DNA from: Chionoecetes opilio
Lineage: Eukaryota > Arthropoda > Malacostraca > Decapoda > Majidae
Assembly (NCBI GenBank): GCA_016584305.1
Contig: JACEEZ010003598.1
Location: forward strand, 180,001-244,000
Direction of reading: 5' to 3'
Length of the DNA: 64,000 nt
A program made the translations under genes and the position numbers. Of the stretch, positions 62,802 through 64,000 are shown in pieces (the stretch's first letter is position 1; each line of letters starts with the position of its first letter). The notes under the pieces are model-generated. The model was not told where the DNA came from. It worked only from the letters and a program-made list of their open reading frames with translations, and searched no databases.

Positions 62802-63725
62802 TTAGGGAAGATAGTTTTTTTTCTTCATACAAATGGCCTTTTCCCAGACATAAGGGATGGCACAAAGCAAAGTAGACTGCTCACAAACCATGTAAACAGG
62901 CTGGGAATCTAAACTTATGCTCAGCCTCACTGTGCAGTATTGGACTTAAATCTTACATAGAATCTAGAAAACCTTCATTGTTATATCTTTTCACACACAC
63001 ACTCCTTTTGCGTACATTAAAGCTTCTTATTTACCTCACTTTGTTATCTATTATCTATCTATTTCTTTTCACACACACACACACCTCCTTTTGCGTACAT
63101 TAAAGCATCTTACTTACCTCACTTTGTTATCTACTATCTATCTATTTCTAGCTTGCGTTTTCCACAATATTCTGTATCAACTTTTATATATACAAATGCC
63201 TGCATACCCACATTTAGATTCATAGCTTGATATTCCCACTCATGCACACAGCCACGCAAACACACTTTTTTTTCTTCCATGCCTTGATATGTTTTAGTTT
63301 TTCTAAATCTGTCACCCAATAACTAGGATGTTAATTGAACATAATCAAACATTTAAGGCCCAAATAAACTAGAAAAAGAATTCCATGCATACAGATCTTA
63401 AAAAACCACAAGCTCAAACAGTACTCTGATCTATATCCATTAGTATCCACACTGCTTATCTCACGGGAAAATATAAGAATTAAACGTCATGACACTCTGC
63501 AATAGGTAATAAATTCATGTGATGAGCTTATCAGAAATGTCATCAAGGTTTGGCCCTTTGCTTTCAATATATCAACTTGCAATCTCTTGACATATTCTAC
63601 TTTCTATGTAGGACTGAGATAAGGTTATCACTGTGTGTGTTATCTACTCTGACACTATATATACTGCCAATTTCCTTATGTAATCAGTCATCAATTTACT
63701 ATTTACCTCCTCCAAAAGTAAACAT
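62802..63725. other. OGDH 5' intron; short tandem duplication at 62,990-63,150
   Basis: A block of about 77 bp containing 'cttttgcgtacattaaagc' and 'cctcactttgttatcta' is present twice. No OGDH exon is visible to the right edge, so the N-terminal exons lie outside. Confidence 0.6.
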
Positions 63726-63729
63726 TAAT

Positions 63730-64000
63730 AGTGATGCCTCTATATCTCCCACCCTATATCTATCATCTCCACACCATTCTATATCTATCATCTCCACCAC
63801 TCCACCTATCATCTCCACCACTATATAGCATCATCTCCACCACCACTCTATATCTATCATCTCCACCACTCCACCTACCATCTCCACCACTATATAGCAT
63901 CATCTCCACCACCACTCTATATCTATCATCTGCACCACTCCACCTACCATCTCCACCACTATATAGCATCATCTCCACCACCACTCTATATCTATCATCT
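63730..64000. repeat. Minisatellite of about 67 bp, running off the window
   Basis: Unit combines 'ctatatctatcatctccacc', 'actccacctaccatctccac' and 'cactatatagcatcatctcc'; at least three full copies before the window ends. Confidence 0.9.

Overview
Eukaryotic nuclear DNA, most likely from a decapod crustacean (crab-like). The grounds are GT-AG split genes, a protein sequence closest to arthropod 2-oxoglutarate dehydrogenase, and a very dense load of short inverted-repeat transposons, tRNA-derived SINEs, LINE fragments and minisatellites, including a dispersed repeat containing 'cataagaaaataaggaagct' that I associate with crab genomes. The species is inference; no database was searched.

Two host genes are supported. 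(1) On the + strand at 6,163-8,780 lies a five-exon class A (rhodopsin-like) orphan GPCR of about 367 residues. (2) On the - strand, from beyond the right edge down to a stop codon at 13,345, lies the E1 subunit of the mitochondrial 2-oxoglutarate dehydrogenase complex (OGDH). I place 17 pieces of it, from the 'DPLGI' region to the C-terminus, almost all with matching splice phases. Two tandem exons (62,297-62,417 and 61,639-61,741) encode alternative versions of the same segment and look mutually exclusive. A 10-nt micro-exon (49,693-49,702) fits exactly. One expected exon, for the conserved FEEFL..KW..EKRFGLEG stretch, is not visible between 49.7 and 51.1 kb. The exon at about 36.0-36.1 kb has a one-base deletion and runs into a stretch that looks poorly sequenced. 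The two genes are convergent, with about 4.6 kb between their stops.

Layout. 1-6.1 kb: intergenic repeats. 6.2-8.8 kb: GPCR. 8.8-13.3 kb: SINE, LINE fragment, MITE. 13.3-62.4 kb: OGDH exons separated by repeat-filled introns. 62.4-64 kb: more OGDH intron, with the 5' exons out of view. The introns hold a complete 2,677-bp DNA transposon with 14-bp terminal inverted repeats and a 6-bp target duplication (32,470-35,146), coding for a transposase-like protein I cannot assign to a superfamily. They also hold a mariner inside a pogo-like MITE inside a LINE (47.5-49.5 kb), three long foldback structures, a clear hAT-type element (53,290-54,125), a Harbinger-like element (22,729-24,350), at least eight copies of one TTAA-ended MITE and four of another family.

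Function. OGDH E1 is thiamine-diphosphate dependent and catalyses the decarboxylation step of 2-oxoglutarate oxidation in the TCA cycle. The alternative exons fall where mammalian OGDH splice forms differ in calcium response, so the gene may make isoforms with different regulation. The GPCR shows no obvious functional link to OGDH. No bacterial-type operon, CRISPR array or viral gene is visible.
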